Positions 17,737-26,336 of a DNA stretch of 64,000 nucleotides are shown here, one piece after another. The notes under the pieces were generated by a model that was not told the DNA's origin, did not search any database, and saw only the letters and a list, made by a program, of their open reading frames with translations. Location of the stretch: contig NZ_AP019655.1 of the NCBI RefSeq assembly GCF_009938205.1, positions 682,001 through 746,000 of the forward strand. The letters are read 5' to 3'. Every line of letters starts with the position of its first letter. The first letter of the stretch is position 1. The position numbers and the translations under genes were made by a program. This DNA comes from Vibrio panuliri (GTDB taxonomy: Bacteria > Pseudomonadota > Gammaproteobacteria > Enterobacterales > Vibrionaceae).

Positions 17737-18407
17737 AATTAGAGACAAAGTACTTGTCGTTTATGGTGGAAGCTATGGTATTGGTCAAGATATTATAGAC
17801 CTAGCAAATGAATGTGGTGCAATAACCTACTCATTTAGTCGTGGTCAGACTAATACTGACATTTCAAACTCCGCAGATATTGAATATTCACTAAAGAAAG
17901 TTTTCGATAACGAGGGTAGAATTGATTTTGTTATTAATAGTGCTGCTCTTTTGAAAAAAGAAACCATTAATGAACATGTCAGATAGTGAGATTAAAAATA
18001 TAATTGATGTGAACTTGTATGGTGCAATTTTACTGGCAAAAAAGGCATTTCCATATTTGAAGCAAACGCAAGGTGCGATGTTAAACTTTACATCTAGTTC
18101 CTACACTCGTGGTAGATCCTATTACAGCTCATATTGTAGTTCAAAGGCAGGGGTTGTTAACTTAACCCAGTCACTTGCAGAAGAGTGGTACGATTTTAAT
18201 GTCAAAGTAAATTGCATTAATCCCGAGAGGACATCAACACCAATGAGAAGAACAAATTTTGGTCATGAAGATCCTACTACACTCTTGAAATCTGAGGATG
18301 TTGCCGTTGCTTCATTGAACACTCTAGTTTCTCTATCCTCAGGGCATATCGTCAATGTTAAGTTTGATAATGTTTTGGAGAGAAATGAATACTTTAATTC
18401 AAAATAA
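17737..18407 (+). pseudogene. SDR reductase half of the Bcs1/Acs1-type enzyme, frameshifted
   Basis: This stretch encodes a short-chain dehydrogenase, presumably the ribulose-5-phosphate reductase that supplies ribitol 5-phosphate. The nucleotide-binding motif VVYGGSYGIGQ and INSAALLKK are in one frame. From codon MNMSDSEIKNIIDVNLYG (17970) the protein continues in the next frame, with the catalytic YCSSK motif and SS.YTRGR before it. The break is at an A6 tract in TTGAAAAAAGAAACC; dropping one A gives LLKKKPLMNMSDSE, the expected SDR sequence. With the A8 break at the domain junction, two single-base corrections restore one bifunctional protein spanning 16990-18407. The 145-codon frame 17970-18407 alone lacks the cofactor site. 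Confidence 0.75.
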
Positions 18408-18443
18408 GATATTTAATGTTTTAAAAAACTCCTTCCAAAAGGA

Positions 18444-19670
18444 ATGAGAAAGCGATTAAAAAGTGAATTAAAGCGTCGTGGATACTGTGTCTCAAATAAA
18501 ATAATAGTATCCGCTAAATCATCTGGTTTATCAAAAGTAAATATAAATAGTAATTTAATGAAGGTTAAGGCTACAATGGTGAATGATATAAATTTCATGT
18601 TTCCTATAGAATATATTATTCATACAGGTGAAGGCAAAGCTGCTGTACCGCACATATCAATTTGGTATCCGAGTTTTCGGGCCGCGTATTCAACAAGAAC
18701 ACTAATCTTGACAAGAAATCAGGTCGCTTTTGATTCAATTAGCTTGTACCTAAAAAAGCATGATTATCCAAACATGGTTGTACTGTGTAAATCTGAAAAA
18801 GATGTTGATGAACTGTTTAGAAAATGTGTCGGTGTTAAAGCTTGCTTTTATCCATCTAATACTGGAAACAATATTCATCCACTGAAGCAAACCGGAATTA
18901 AGCATGTGTTTATTGGGCATGGTGATAGTGACAAATCAGCTAGTGCTCACAAGTTTTTCCGTGTTTACGATGAAAACTGGGTTGCTGGTGACGCTAACAT
19001 CGATCGTTTTTCAAAGATAACAACGAATGGTCTTCAATTCAGAAAGGTTGGCCGACCAAATATGCGCGATATCCTTTGTGGTAACACGTGTTCTTGGAGT
19101 GATCGTTTTTCTGGTAAACTAAACGTATTATACCTTCCAACTTGGGAGGGTGTTTACAATGAGCAAAATTATTCATCAATCTCATTGAGTGGCAAAATAT
19201 CAAATATTGTTAATAAGCTGTCAGTTTTTTCAGCTAAATTTCATCCGATGACTGGTTCGCGTGACCCTGAGTGTTTGAAATGCGTATCCGAGTGTAGCAA
19301 AGATAGCAATATATTTAGTGCTGACCAACCGTTGTCCACATTTATTTCTGATTATAATGTGTTTATATGTGATATTTCTGCTGTTGTATCAGAATGTCTA
19401 TCATTGAATGCACCAATTTTTATTTACATACCTAAGGATAAAAAAATAAATTTATCTGAAAGTAAAATGCCATATTCACATTATTGCTACGTTTTTCATG
19501 ACGAGTTCGAACTAGAAGAATTGTTGATGAGGGTCGTTGTGAATAAAGATGATTATTTGTCGGAAAATAGAGAGCAAGCAATGGAGTATATTCTTGGTCG
19601 CAATGCAACCATTGGCAATGCATTTAATAAGTTGTTAGAGTCTGGAAGGTTTGAAGATGTTCAGTATTAA
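18444..19670 (+). CDS. TagF-like polyol-phosphate transferase (CDP-glycerol/ribitol phosphotransferase family), copy 1
   Basis: A 408-residue protein of the CDP-glycerol glycerophosphotransferase family (TagF/TarL, also capsule enzymes such as Bcs3). It has the core motif VFIGHGDSDKSAS followed by YDENWVAGDANIDRF, then VLYLPTWEG, KFHPMTGS and FISDYNVFICDISAVVSE, as in the nucleotide-binding GT-B-like half of the family. It would move a ribitol- or glycerol-phosphate unit from its CDP carrier to the growing capsule chain. The ATG lies directly after AAAAGGA, and that element can pair with an upstream TCCTT in a small hairpin, so translation may be weak. It is the first of three related genes in a row. 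Confidence 0.75.
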   Translation: MRKRLKSELKRRGYCVSNKIIVSAKSSGLSKVNINSNLMKVKATMVNDINFMFPIEYIIHTGEGKAAVPHISIWYPSFRAAYSTRTLILTRNQVAFDSISLYLKKHDYPNMVVLCKSEKDVDELFRKCVGVKACFYPSNTGNNIHPLKQTGIKHVFIGHGDSDKSASAHKFFRVYDENWVAGDANIDRFSKITTNGLQFRKVGRPNMRDILCGNTCSWSDRFSGKLNVLYLPTWEGVYNEQNYSSISLSGKISNIVNKLSVFSAKFHPMTGSRDPECLKCVSECSKDSNIFSADQPLSTFISDYNVFICDISAVVSECLSLNAPIFIYIPKDKKINLSESKMPYSHYCYVFHDEFELEELLMRVVVNKDDYLSENREQAMEYILGRNATIGNAFNKLLESGRFEDVQY

Positions 19671-20655
19671 TATGTTAAGTAAACTAAAAAGAAGTAGAGT
19701 TAAATACTTAATTCATCTTCCTGGTGACTATAACAAGTCGAGCAGATATCTCAGACATTGGTCTGCGCGATTCTTACGTTCATCTGTAAAGTTCTCGGTT
19801 CTAGTTAGAGACTATGATTTCTATCTTAAAATTAAGGAAGAGCTAAGGTTTATTGATTTTGTTTATGCTAAATCTCCGTTGGATGTTGAAGGTGTAATCA
19901 GTGAGTTTCCATCACTAAAGACGATTGTATATTTGAATAACTTCGCTATGAATATTCATACGTTGAGGTTTAACAACTATGAGCATGTTTTCATAGGAAA
20001 TAAAAATACAGATCTATATTCTATACCTACCAACTACTATAAGGCATATGACTCGATATATGTGAGTGGTTGCTTTGCTATGGATAAATTCAAAGAGTCG
20101 AACGTTTATAGTTCTGGCGTTAAATTTGAATCTATCGGAGTTGATATTCCTGTGGGAAACTGTGATTCTAATGATGTTTCATTGGTAATCAGCGATGGAT
20201 GTCTTGTTGATCGAAGTTTGTATTCTACTCTAATGTCTTTGGTTGCTAATGGTGTTAGGAATGTAACTCTAATATGTAATAACAAGATCCAAGACAGGCT
20301 AAGAGAAAACATAATCGAATTTGAACATATGTTTGATTTGAATATCTTTCTGACAAACGAAATAAATAGCCTACTATCTAAGAAGATGGTCATTGTTGAC
20401 TATGAAAATGTAACATTGGATCACATTTACTCTGGAAGTCCGCTATATATTTTTAGGGACGAGAACTATAAAGGTTCTCCTAAAGACTATAGATACTTTT
20501 TTAGTGATTTACCATTTGTTAATACAGTGGATGGTAGGGCTAATAATATTAGCATTGAAATTGAGAAATTTAGTAGAAGTCACTTTGATCAGTGGAAAGC
20601 ATTCCTACTGAACAACTTTGACCCGGACAATTTTGCTGGATGTTTTGGCAAGTGA
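19657..20655 (+). CDS. TagF-like paralogue with degenerate active site, copy 2
   Basis: A 332-residue relative of its two neighbours. The same core is recognisable (HVFIGNKNTDLYS, then YDSIYVSGCFAMDKF), but the HG(D/E)SDK motif is replaced by GNKNTDL, so the conserved histidine is lost. The later LPTWEG and HPxTG motifs cannot be found either. It is about 75-85 residues shorter. It is therefore probably inactive as a transferase and may be structural or decaying, although the frame is fully open. I chose ATG 19657 because GGAAGG lies 8-9 bases before it. It overlaps copy 1 by 14 bases. Confidence 0.6.
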   Translation: MFSINMLSKLKRSRVKYLIHLPGDYNKSSRYLRHWSARFLRSSVKFSVLVRDYDFYLKIKEELRFIDFVYAKSPLDVEGVISEFPSLKTIVYLNNFAMNIHTLRFNNYEHVFIGNKNTDLYSIPTNYYKAYDSIYVSGCFAMDKFKESNVYSSGVKFESIGVDIPVGNCDSNDVSLVISDGCLVDRSLYSTLMSLVANGVRNVTLICNNKIQDRLRENIIEFEHMFDLNIFLTNEINSLLSKKMVIVDYENVTLDHIYSGSPLYIFRDENYKGSPKDYRYFFSDLPFVNTVDGRANNISIEIEKFSRSHFDQWKAFLLNNFDPDNFAGCFGK

Positions 20656-20661
20656 TTGATG

Positions 20662-20688
20662 TGTTGGCCTGAATGCTTTGGGCCAACA
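20662..20688 (+). terminator. Hairpin between TagF-like copies 2 and 3
   Basis: A perfect 8-bp stem (TGTTGGCC/GGCCAACA) with an 11-base loop directly after the copy 2 stop codon. Only TTAATTA follows, so it may be a weak terminator, an RNA-processing site or a stabilising stem inside the operon. Confidence 0.4.
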
Positions 20689-20709
20689 TTAATTATAGGG
20701 GAGTGATTG

Positions 20710-21963
20710 GTGAGGCTTACTTCTGCGATAAAAAACTTAATTTGGAACTACTTCTTTGTAACGCCGATATCAAATATATCTAATAAGAATTACTTAAAAA
20801 TCTTTGGTGTTCCTATTGTAACCACTCAGATTACAATGATGGAAATGACTCGTTCATTTAGATACGCGATATATTTGGATAGCAAAGACGTTAATACTCT
20901 AGTTCATGTTATGAAATGGTTTGAATCTGGGTTCTTTAGCAAGTCTGAAACAGTGGTTATTTTACGGGGTTACGTCAGAGGATTTTTTTCATTTGAACGA
21001 TTTTTTGATGAAAACTCAATCCAGTTTGTTGCTTATAACAAGTACTCATCAATTTCTATTTCTGATTTTGATTTCATATTCTATCCTTTTAATACAAATA
21101 CCAATCAGATTATAATGAAAAATAGGAATGTGATACATGTTTTTATTGGCCATGGTGAAAGTGATAAACTCGCATCAGTCAATCCAATGATTAGAATGTA
21201 TGACCATGTTTTTGTATCTGGTGACGTTTCTATTGAGAGATTGACAAGAAATAAATTAGTTACTGAATATGATGTTATTAACGGGAAGTGTGTGAAAATT
21301 GGTGTTCCTTATATCAGTTGTAATACTGCGGGAGAGTCTTTAACTACCGCCAATGTGCAAGGTGTTTTGTATGCGCCAACCTGGGAAGGGGCTGATATCA
21401 ATCAAGCCTATTCATCATTGTTAATCGCAACAGATTTGATTGAAAACATGCTTTCTAGAGGTTTGACCGTATATTTTCAGCCTCACCCATCAACAGGTAT
21501 AAGAACACCTGCGTATAAAGAAAAAATTGACTCTATTTTGTCTCAGTTTGCTCGCAAAGATTGTTTTGTATATATAGATAACAGTTCTGATAATATTTTT
21601 AGTGCAAATGAGCGATTCGGTAAATTCGGGCCTTGTTACTACAATACGATCGTTACTGATATATCATCGATGGTAATGCTTGGCTTTGTTCATCAAAAAA
21701 ATACATTCGTGTATGTGAGCGATTATCATCTGGAATTACTTGAAAAAGAACTTTTGATAACGAGTCGTTCGGATATTGTTTTTAGTTCCACTAAAGAATT
21801 TCTCCGCATAGAGACTGATTATTTTACTAGGCCTCCTGCATTGGATGTGAGTCCGCTGGTCTCAGTTGAGAATTATTTTGACAATCTAGATTATAGTGAT
21901 TTCATCTCGACGTTCAAATCTGTCTTGGAGGATGATATCTATAGTAATGGCTGCTTTTCGTGA
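20710..21963 (+). CDS. TagF-like polyol-phosphate transferase, copy 3
   Basis: A 417-residue member of the CDP-glycerol/CDP-ribitol phosphotransferase family. The intact core is VFIGHGESDKLAS, then YDHVFVSGDVSIERL, followed by VLYAPTWEG, YFQPHPSTGIRTP and YNTIVTDISSMVML. I prefer GTG 20710, 7 bases after GGGGAG, over TTG 20707. No ATG exists near the start. Copies 1 and 3 are both complete and could act in turn, one as primase or linker enzyme and one as polymerase, as in wall teichoic acid pathways; that is inference. The stop overlaps the kpsC start (GTGA). Confidence 0.75.
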   Translation: MRLTSAIKNLIWNYFFVTPISNISNKNYLKIFGVPIVTTQITMMEMTRSFRYAIYLDSKDVNTLVHVMKWFESGFFSKSETVVILRGYVRGFFSFERFFDENSIQFVAYNKYSSISISDFDFIFYPFNTNTNQIIMKNRNVIHVFIGHGESDKLASVNPMIRMYDHVFVSGDVSIERLTRNKLVTEYDVINGKCVKIGVPYISCNTAGESLTTANVQGVLYAPTWEGADINQAYSSLLIATDLIENMLSRGLTVYFQPHPSTGIRTPAYKEKIDSILSQFARKDCFVYIDNSSDNIFSANERFGKFGPCYYNTIVTDISSMVMLGFVHQKNTFVYVSDYHLELLEKELLITSRSDIVFSSTKEFLRIETDYFTRPPALDVSPLVSVENYFDNLDYSDFISTFKSVLEDDIYSNGCFS

Positions 21964-23894
21964 TTTGCATATCAATCGGAATATTAAAAATAAAACATCT
22001 TCGTAAATTTATCACTGCGACGGATCCATCAGATACAAGTCAGTTTAGTAGAGTAATAGGGTGGGGTAACAAGCATTCATCAAGAAGAGCTATTAGCTTA
22101 GCAGCTATATTAAACCGAACTTATTGCGCGCTAGAGGATGGCTTTTTGCGCTCTATTGGGTTGGGGGTTGATGGTGTGCAGCCACTAAGTTTAGTCGTTG
22201 ATGAGGTAGGTATCTATTACGATGCACGGAAGCCTTCACGACTGGAGCAACTGATCACAGCCAACGCAGACATTACGAAAGAGGCTGAGTCTCGCAGCCG
22301 GCGGTGCATTTCAGCCATTCGCGAGTATCGCCTGTCTAAATATAATCAAAACCAAAGCGATCCGCAGTTGCGCGCGGCTGCGCCCAAGATCGTGGTGATT
22401 GATCAGACGCAAGGTGATGCCTCTGTAGAGGGAGCCATGGCGAATCAAGAGACTTTCATTGATATGCTGCGCTGTGCAGTAGAATCGCATCCTAATGAAA
22501 CGGTTTGGGTTAAGGTACATCCAGATGTAGTGCACGGCCAAAAAAAGGGGTTTTTGTATCCATTGCCGTTTGAGCATCCCAACGTAAAGTTGTATGCCGA
22601 GCCAGTGAATCCATGGGATTTTCTGGAAACAAGCACACACGTTTATACGGTCTCTAGCCTAATGGGATTCGAGGCTCTGATGGCAGGTGCGCAGGTACAT
22701 TGCTTCGGCATGCCGTTCTATGCGGGTTGGGGGCTAACCTACGATCAGCAAAGATGCGAGCGCCGCAACAAGTCGCGCACCCTAGAGCAAATATTCGATG
22801 CGGCCTATATTCAGTATGCCCGTTATGTAGACCCGATTTTGGGCGAACGTTGCGAGATAGAGCAGATTATCAGCTATCTTAGCGATCAGATCGCATGGCA
22901 AGCAAACGCGAAGACGAAGGTTTGCCTTTCAAGTTTGTCGTGGTGGAAACGGCTCTGGCTCGATGATTACATGCGTGCTTGGGGTTTTAAGCTGTCAGCT
23001 AGTGGTAGTTCAATCCGTTGGGGCAGAGGAGAGCCGGATGAGGAAGGCTTCTGTATCGAGGATGGCTTTATCCGTTCGGTGGGGTTGGGGGTTCACTTTA
23101 ACCGTCCGGTGTCTTTGGTATGTGATCGTCGGGGAATTTACTTTGATGCCCGAGTCGAGAGTGATTTGGAATATGCTCTTAATCACACTAAGTGTTCTGA
23201 CTGGGGACAGTGGCGAGCACAAGAGCTTATCACCCGGTTGCTCTCTGCCAATCTAACCAAATACAACGTCGGTACTGATACTGTGTTGGATTTACCTGTT
23301 GGCCGAAAGGTCATCTTGGTGCCGGGTCAGGTGGAAAGTGATGCCTCTATCCGTTGCGGTTCGCTTGAGGTAACGACCAACGAAGCGTTGCTCAGGGCGG
23401 CACGCGATGCTGAGCCGGATGCCTATATTATCTATAAACCGCATCCTGATGTGGTTGCTGGTCAGCGTGATCAAGGCAAATGGCAAGGTGACTTTACTTC
23501 CTTAGCGGACCACGTTGAGGTGGAGATTGCCATGGCACAACTTCTTGAACAGGTTAATGAAGTGCATACGATGACCTCGCTTACTGGGTTTGAAGCGCTT
23601 TTACGCGGTAAGAAGGTGACTACCTATGGCATGCCGTTTTATGCCGGATGGGGCTTGACTAGGGATATGATGACCTGCGAGCGTCGTAAGCGTCGTCACA
23701 GTTTGGAAAGTTTGGTGTATTTTACACTGATTAATTATCCTACTTACGTCGATCCGCTGACACGCCGCTTATGCAGCGCTGAGCAGGCTATTGAGCGAGT
23801 GCGGCAGATGAAATGCGGTTCAGTTGAGGTAAAAGAAACCAAGCTTCGGTTATTACTCATGCTCAAGCGTGTTAAGCATATCGCCAAATGCTGA
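21960..23894 (+). CDS. kpsC: KpsC, two-domain beta-Kdo transferase for the capsule linker
   Basis: A 644-residue KpsC protein made of two related domains. Domain 1 has ALEDGFLRSIGLG, VVIDQTQGDASVEGA and WVKVHPDVVHGQKKG. Domain 2 repeats this as CIEDGFIRSVGLG, ILVPGQVESDASIRCG and YIIYKPHPDVVAGQRD. Both have the FYAGWGL motif. KpsC builds the poly-Kdo linker with alternating linkages after KpsS has placed the first residue. It starts at GTG overlapping the previous stop. Base composition returns to the genome-like level within this gene, so it marks the right border of the AT-rich type-specific block. Confidence 0.9.
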   Translation: MICISIGILKIKHLRKFITATDPSDTSQFSRVIGWGNKHSSRRAISLAAILNRTYCALEDGFLRSIGLGVDGVQPLSLVVDEVGIYYDARKPSRLEQLITANADITKEAESRSRRCISAIREYRLSKYNQNQSDPQLRAAAPKIVVIDQTQGDASVEGAMANQETFIDMLRCAVESHPNETVWVKVHPDVVHGQKKGFLYPLPFEHPNVKLYAEPVNPWDFLETSTHVYTVSSLMGFEALMAGAQVHCFGMPFYAGWGLTYDQQRCERRNKSRTLEQIFDAAYIQYARYVDPILGERCEIEQIISYLSDQIAWQANAKTKVCLSSLSWWKRLWLDDYMRAWGFKLSASGSSIRWGRGEPDEEGFCIEDGFIRSVGLGVHFNRPVSLVCDRRGIYFDARVESDLEYALNHTKCSDWGQWRAQELITRLLSANLTKYNVGTDTVLDLPVGRKVILVPGQVESDASIRCGSLEVTTNEALLRAARDAEPDAYIIYKPHPDVVAGQRDQGKWQGDFTSLADHVEVEIAMAQLLEQVNEVHTMTSLTGFEALLRGKKVTTYGMPFYAGWGLTRDMMTCERRKRRHSLESLVYFTLINYPTYVDPLTRRLCSAEQAIERVRQMKCGSVEVKETKLRLLLMLKRVKHIAKC

Positions 23895-24088
23895 GTGTCT
23901 CCGGCAGTTAGAGCATCCTTTAAATATTTGTGGTATTTCATGTTTGGTGGGATCTAAAGCAGGATACCATCGAATTATCCCTGTTGGTTATTTGCCGACC
24001 AAAAGTAGTTAGCAAGTTATGGTCAATATTGGTTGTCCGTTGTTTATAACTAAGTTCATAGTTCATCCATTTATTAGTGTTTTTGCAA

Positions 24089-25162
24089 ATGCAGACAGGT
24101 TTTCTTTTCCTAGTGATATTTGCTACTGCTTTGGTATCTCTGTTGATACTAACTCGTGTAGCAAAGATTTATAATTGGCTTGATTCTCCTAGTCAACGCA
24201 AGGTGCATCAGGGAGATGTTCCATTGGTTGGGGGATTATCTATTCTATTTGGTGTCATTGCTTTAGTGTTGACTCAGCCAGAGGTGCTTGATAAGCAATA
24301 CCAGTTTATATGCCTAGCAGTTGGCTTTTTAGCGATTGGTTTTTTTGATGACAAGTACAGTTTGAGTGTTAAGCTGAGGCTGATTTTGTTGCTCGTTCTA
24401 TCAGTCTGGGTTGGAGGTGTGGAAGAGGTTGCGTTGTTCTACTTAGGAAACCTGTTCGGAAACGGTGACATTTTTCTCAGTCAGATTTTTATTCTGTTGT
24501 TTACCGTCGCAGCAATCATTGGTTGTGTAACAGCGTTTAATATGATCGATGGTCTGGATGGCCTGCTTGGCGTCTTATCGAGTGTCACTTTTCTTAGTCT
24601 GTTTATTGTGTTTCATTTGGCTGAACTAGAAAAATATGCTCTATTTTGTGCAGGTTTTATCATCGCGATGTTGCCTTACATTGCTTTTAATGTTTTTAGT
24701 AAAGCAAGGCATCGCGTATTTATGGGGGATGCGGGTAGTGCGTTTGTAGGTTTTATCATCATCTGGTTACTTTTGTTTCTCACTCAACCTAAAAGCATGA
24801 CAGATTATCCTTTTGGAGTGATCAAACCTATATATGTGCTTTGGTTTATTGCTATTCCTTTTATGGACATGATGTTGGTAATTATCAAGCGTGGAATGCG
24901 AAGACAATCATTAACCAGCGCTGATCGAACTCATATCCACCATCTATTGTTAGAATGCGGCTTAAGTGCCAATAAAATATTGCTGCTACTATCTGGGACT
25001 GCGCTATGTTTAGCAAGTGTGGGTCTTTGGTGCCATTTTTATGCGATAAATCAGTTTGCATGCCTCGTCGTTTTTTCTCTCACTTTCCTTTGCTATGCGA
25101 TAGCTAACTTAAGTTTAGAAAAGCAAATAAGTCAAGGAAAAATCGAAATGGGTATATGCTAG
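24089..25162 (+). CDS. wecA: WecA-like undecaprenyl-phosphate GlcNAc-1-phosphate transferase
   Basis: An integral membrane protein (357 residues from ATG 24089; GTG 24077 is an alternative). It has about ten hydrophobic helices and the polyprenyl-phosphate sugar-1-phosphate transferase motifs VPLVGG, GFFDDKY, FNMIDGLDG, HRVFMGDAGSAFVGF and the loop histidines RTHIHHLL. The FNMIDGLDGLLG and DRTHIHH motifs match Escherichia coli WecA, which starts O antigen and enterobacterial common antigen on undecaprenyl phosphate. It is separated from kpsC by about 190 bases. In many vibrio capsule/O-antigen loci wecA closes the region. It is not needed for a KpsC/S-type linker, so it probably serves LPS or another glycan. 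Confidence 0.85.
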   Translation: MQTGFLFLVIFATALVSLLILTRVAKIYNWLDSPSQRKVHQGDVPLVGGLSILFGVIALVLTQPEVLDKQYQFICLAVGFLAIGFFDDKYSLSVKLRLILLLVLSVWVGGVEEVALFYLGNLFGNGDIFLSQIFILLFTVAAIIGCVTAFNMIDGLDGLLGVLSSVTFLSLFIVFHLAELEKYALFCAGFIIAMLPYIAFNVFSKARHRVFMGDAGSAFVGFIIIWLLLFLTQPKSMTDYPFGVIKPIYVLWFIAIPFMDMMLVIIKRGMRRQSLTSADRTHIHHLLLECGLSANKILLLLSGTALCLASVGLWCHFYAINQFACLVVFSLTFLCYAIANLSLEKQISQGKIEMGIC

Positions 25163-25345
25163 AGAGTGTTTCAGTTTCTGTGACTCGTTATTGCAAAGCG
25201 TTTAAGCCCAAAGTTCAGCAATCTATTACTTCACTTTAAAACCTAGATAATATGTATGTTGATATTCTCCTTAAAATACGTGAGTATACCCGCGACAAAA
25301 GTAGCTGTTGTTACATAGGTTTGAGCTTTAAGTGTTGTATTGTGT

Positions 25346-25834
25346 ATGAAGTCTTGGTATTTGCTGTTTTGTAAGAAACAGGAGCAGTTGAGGGCAAAAA
25401 CTCACTTGGAAAATCAAGGGGTGGATTGCTTTTACCCAGAGTTAGAAGTGGAAAAAAACGTAAGGGGCAAAGTAAAAAAAGTACGAGAACCTCTATTTCC
25501 GAGTTATATCTTTATTAACTTTGATGCCGATGTTGGGCCATCTTTTACCACGATCCGTTCTACTCGGGGAGTTGTGGATTTTGTGCGTTGTGGGCTATCT
25601 CCTCAGGTAGTCAGTGAAGATCTAATAGTGGGTCTCAAAGCGATAGATGATTCGCAACGATGTGTGAGTGAAATTCCAGTTTCCGGCGATATAGTGAGGG
25701 TGGTTAGTGGACAATATTTAGGTGTTCAAGCCATCTACGAAGAGCCTGATGGCGAACGCCGTTCTTTTCTTCTTATTAACCTTTTGAATAACCAAGTGAA
25801 GATTAGTGTCGAAAATTGCCATCTTGATTTCTGA
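25346..25834 (+). CDS. rfaH: Transcription antitermination protein RfaH
   Basis: A 162-residue NusG paralogue. It begins MKSWYLLFCKKQEQLRAKTHLENQ, like RfaH (MQSWYLLYCK). It has EPLFPSYIFINFD, TRGVVDFVRCG and the C-terminal KOW-like domain PVSGDIVRVVSGQYLGVQAIYEEPDGERR. RfaH loads onto polymerase paused at an ops element and prevents early termination in long surface-polysaccharide operons. An ops element stands at 9900-9910 before the capsule operon. I chose ATG 25346 over the TTG two codons upstream. It is followed by a strong terminator and lies outside the kps run by about 180 bases, so it may have its own promoter. Confidence 0.9.
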   Translation: MKSWYLLFCKKQEQLRAKTHLENQGVDCFYPELEVEKNVRGKVKKVREPLFPSYIFINFDADVGPSFTTIRSTRGVVDFVRCGLSPQVVSEDLIVGLKAIDDSQRCVSEIPVSGDIVRVVSGQYLGVQAIYEEPDGERRSFLLINLLNNQVKISVENCHLDF

Positions 25835-25869
25835 ACAAAATGTGTAATTGCCTTTTAATCATAACCTGA

Positions 25870-25905
25870 ATAGCGCCTAGAAAAGACTCCTAGGCGCTAT
25901 TTTTA
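25870..25905 (+). terminator. Intrinsic terminator after rfaH
   Basis: A 10-bp perfect stem (TAGCGCCTAG/CTAGGCGCTA) with a 9-base loop and TTTTTA tail, 36 bases after the rfaH stop. It may also serve the convergent minus-strand gene whose stop is at 25908. Confidence 0.85.
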
Positions 25906-25907
25906 TA

Positions 25908-26336
25908 TTAGTAAAAGCATCTCAATGATATGTTCTCCATTGAGAATTTATGTTGGCCGCTAAAAAACAACGCACAATTTTCATCGACCGAAAAAATTCG
26001 GTGGTGGTTTATAGCAATGGATTCACCCAGCCCTAGCGTAATGAATGAATTGTCTTTTGCTGCGCAATACTTGTATGTTTCGCACGAAGAACTAGCATCA
26101 GAATTTGGGTCATCAATTCTTGAGTGGACAGTTCTGGTATTAAAATCATTTTTATACAGAGTCGAAAGTGCAGATTTTCTGTACTCGCTGGTTTCTATTC
26201 GTCCATAAATGGTGAGCTCTGAGTTAGCAGTTATGTAAAGACATGCGATATTAAGTACCAGTAAAGAGAATATGCAGCATTGCTTATGCGCATGTAAGAA
26301 TTTGAGTGCTTTTTCTATATATACATTCATTGTCAT
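25908..26336 (-). CDS. Small single-span membrane protein paired with the ToxR-like regulator
   Basis: A 142-residue protein: a short cytoplasmic N-terminus, one transmembrane helix (FSLLVLNIACLYITA, about residues 24-38) and a periplasmic domain of about 100 residues with several cysteines (SSCETYKYC, NCALFF, LRCFY). I know no family. Its start lies inside the regulator gene (53 bases of overlap), so the two are co-translated. Size, topology and position are those of ToxS or TcpH, which protect or stabilise ToxR and TcpP. That role is inferred from arrangement, not from sequence similarity. No ribosome binding site is visible, which fits coupling. Confidence 0.5.
   Translation of the reverse strand: MTMNVYIEKALKFLHAHKQCCIFSLLVLNIACLYITANSELTIYGRIETSEYRKSALSTLYKNDFNTRTVHSRIDDPNSDASSSCETYKYCAAKDNSFITLGLGESIAINHHRIFSVDENCALFFSGQHKFSMENISLRCFY

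Noticed and set aside
19651..19656. TTG start for TagF-like copy 2
   Set aside because: ATG two codons later is better placed relative to GGAAGG.
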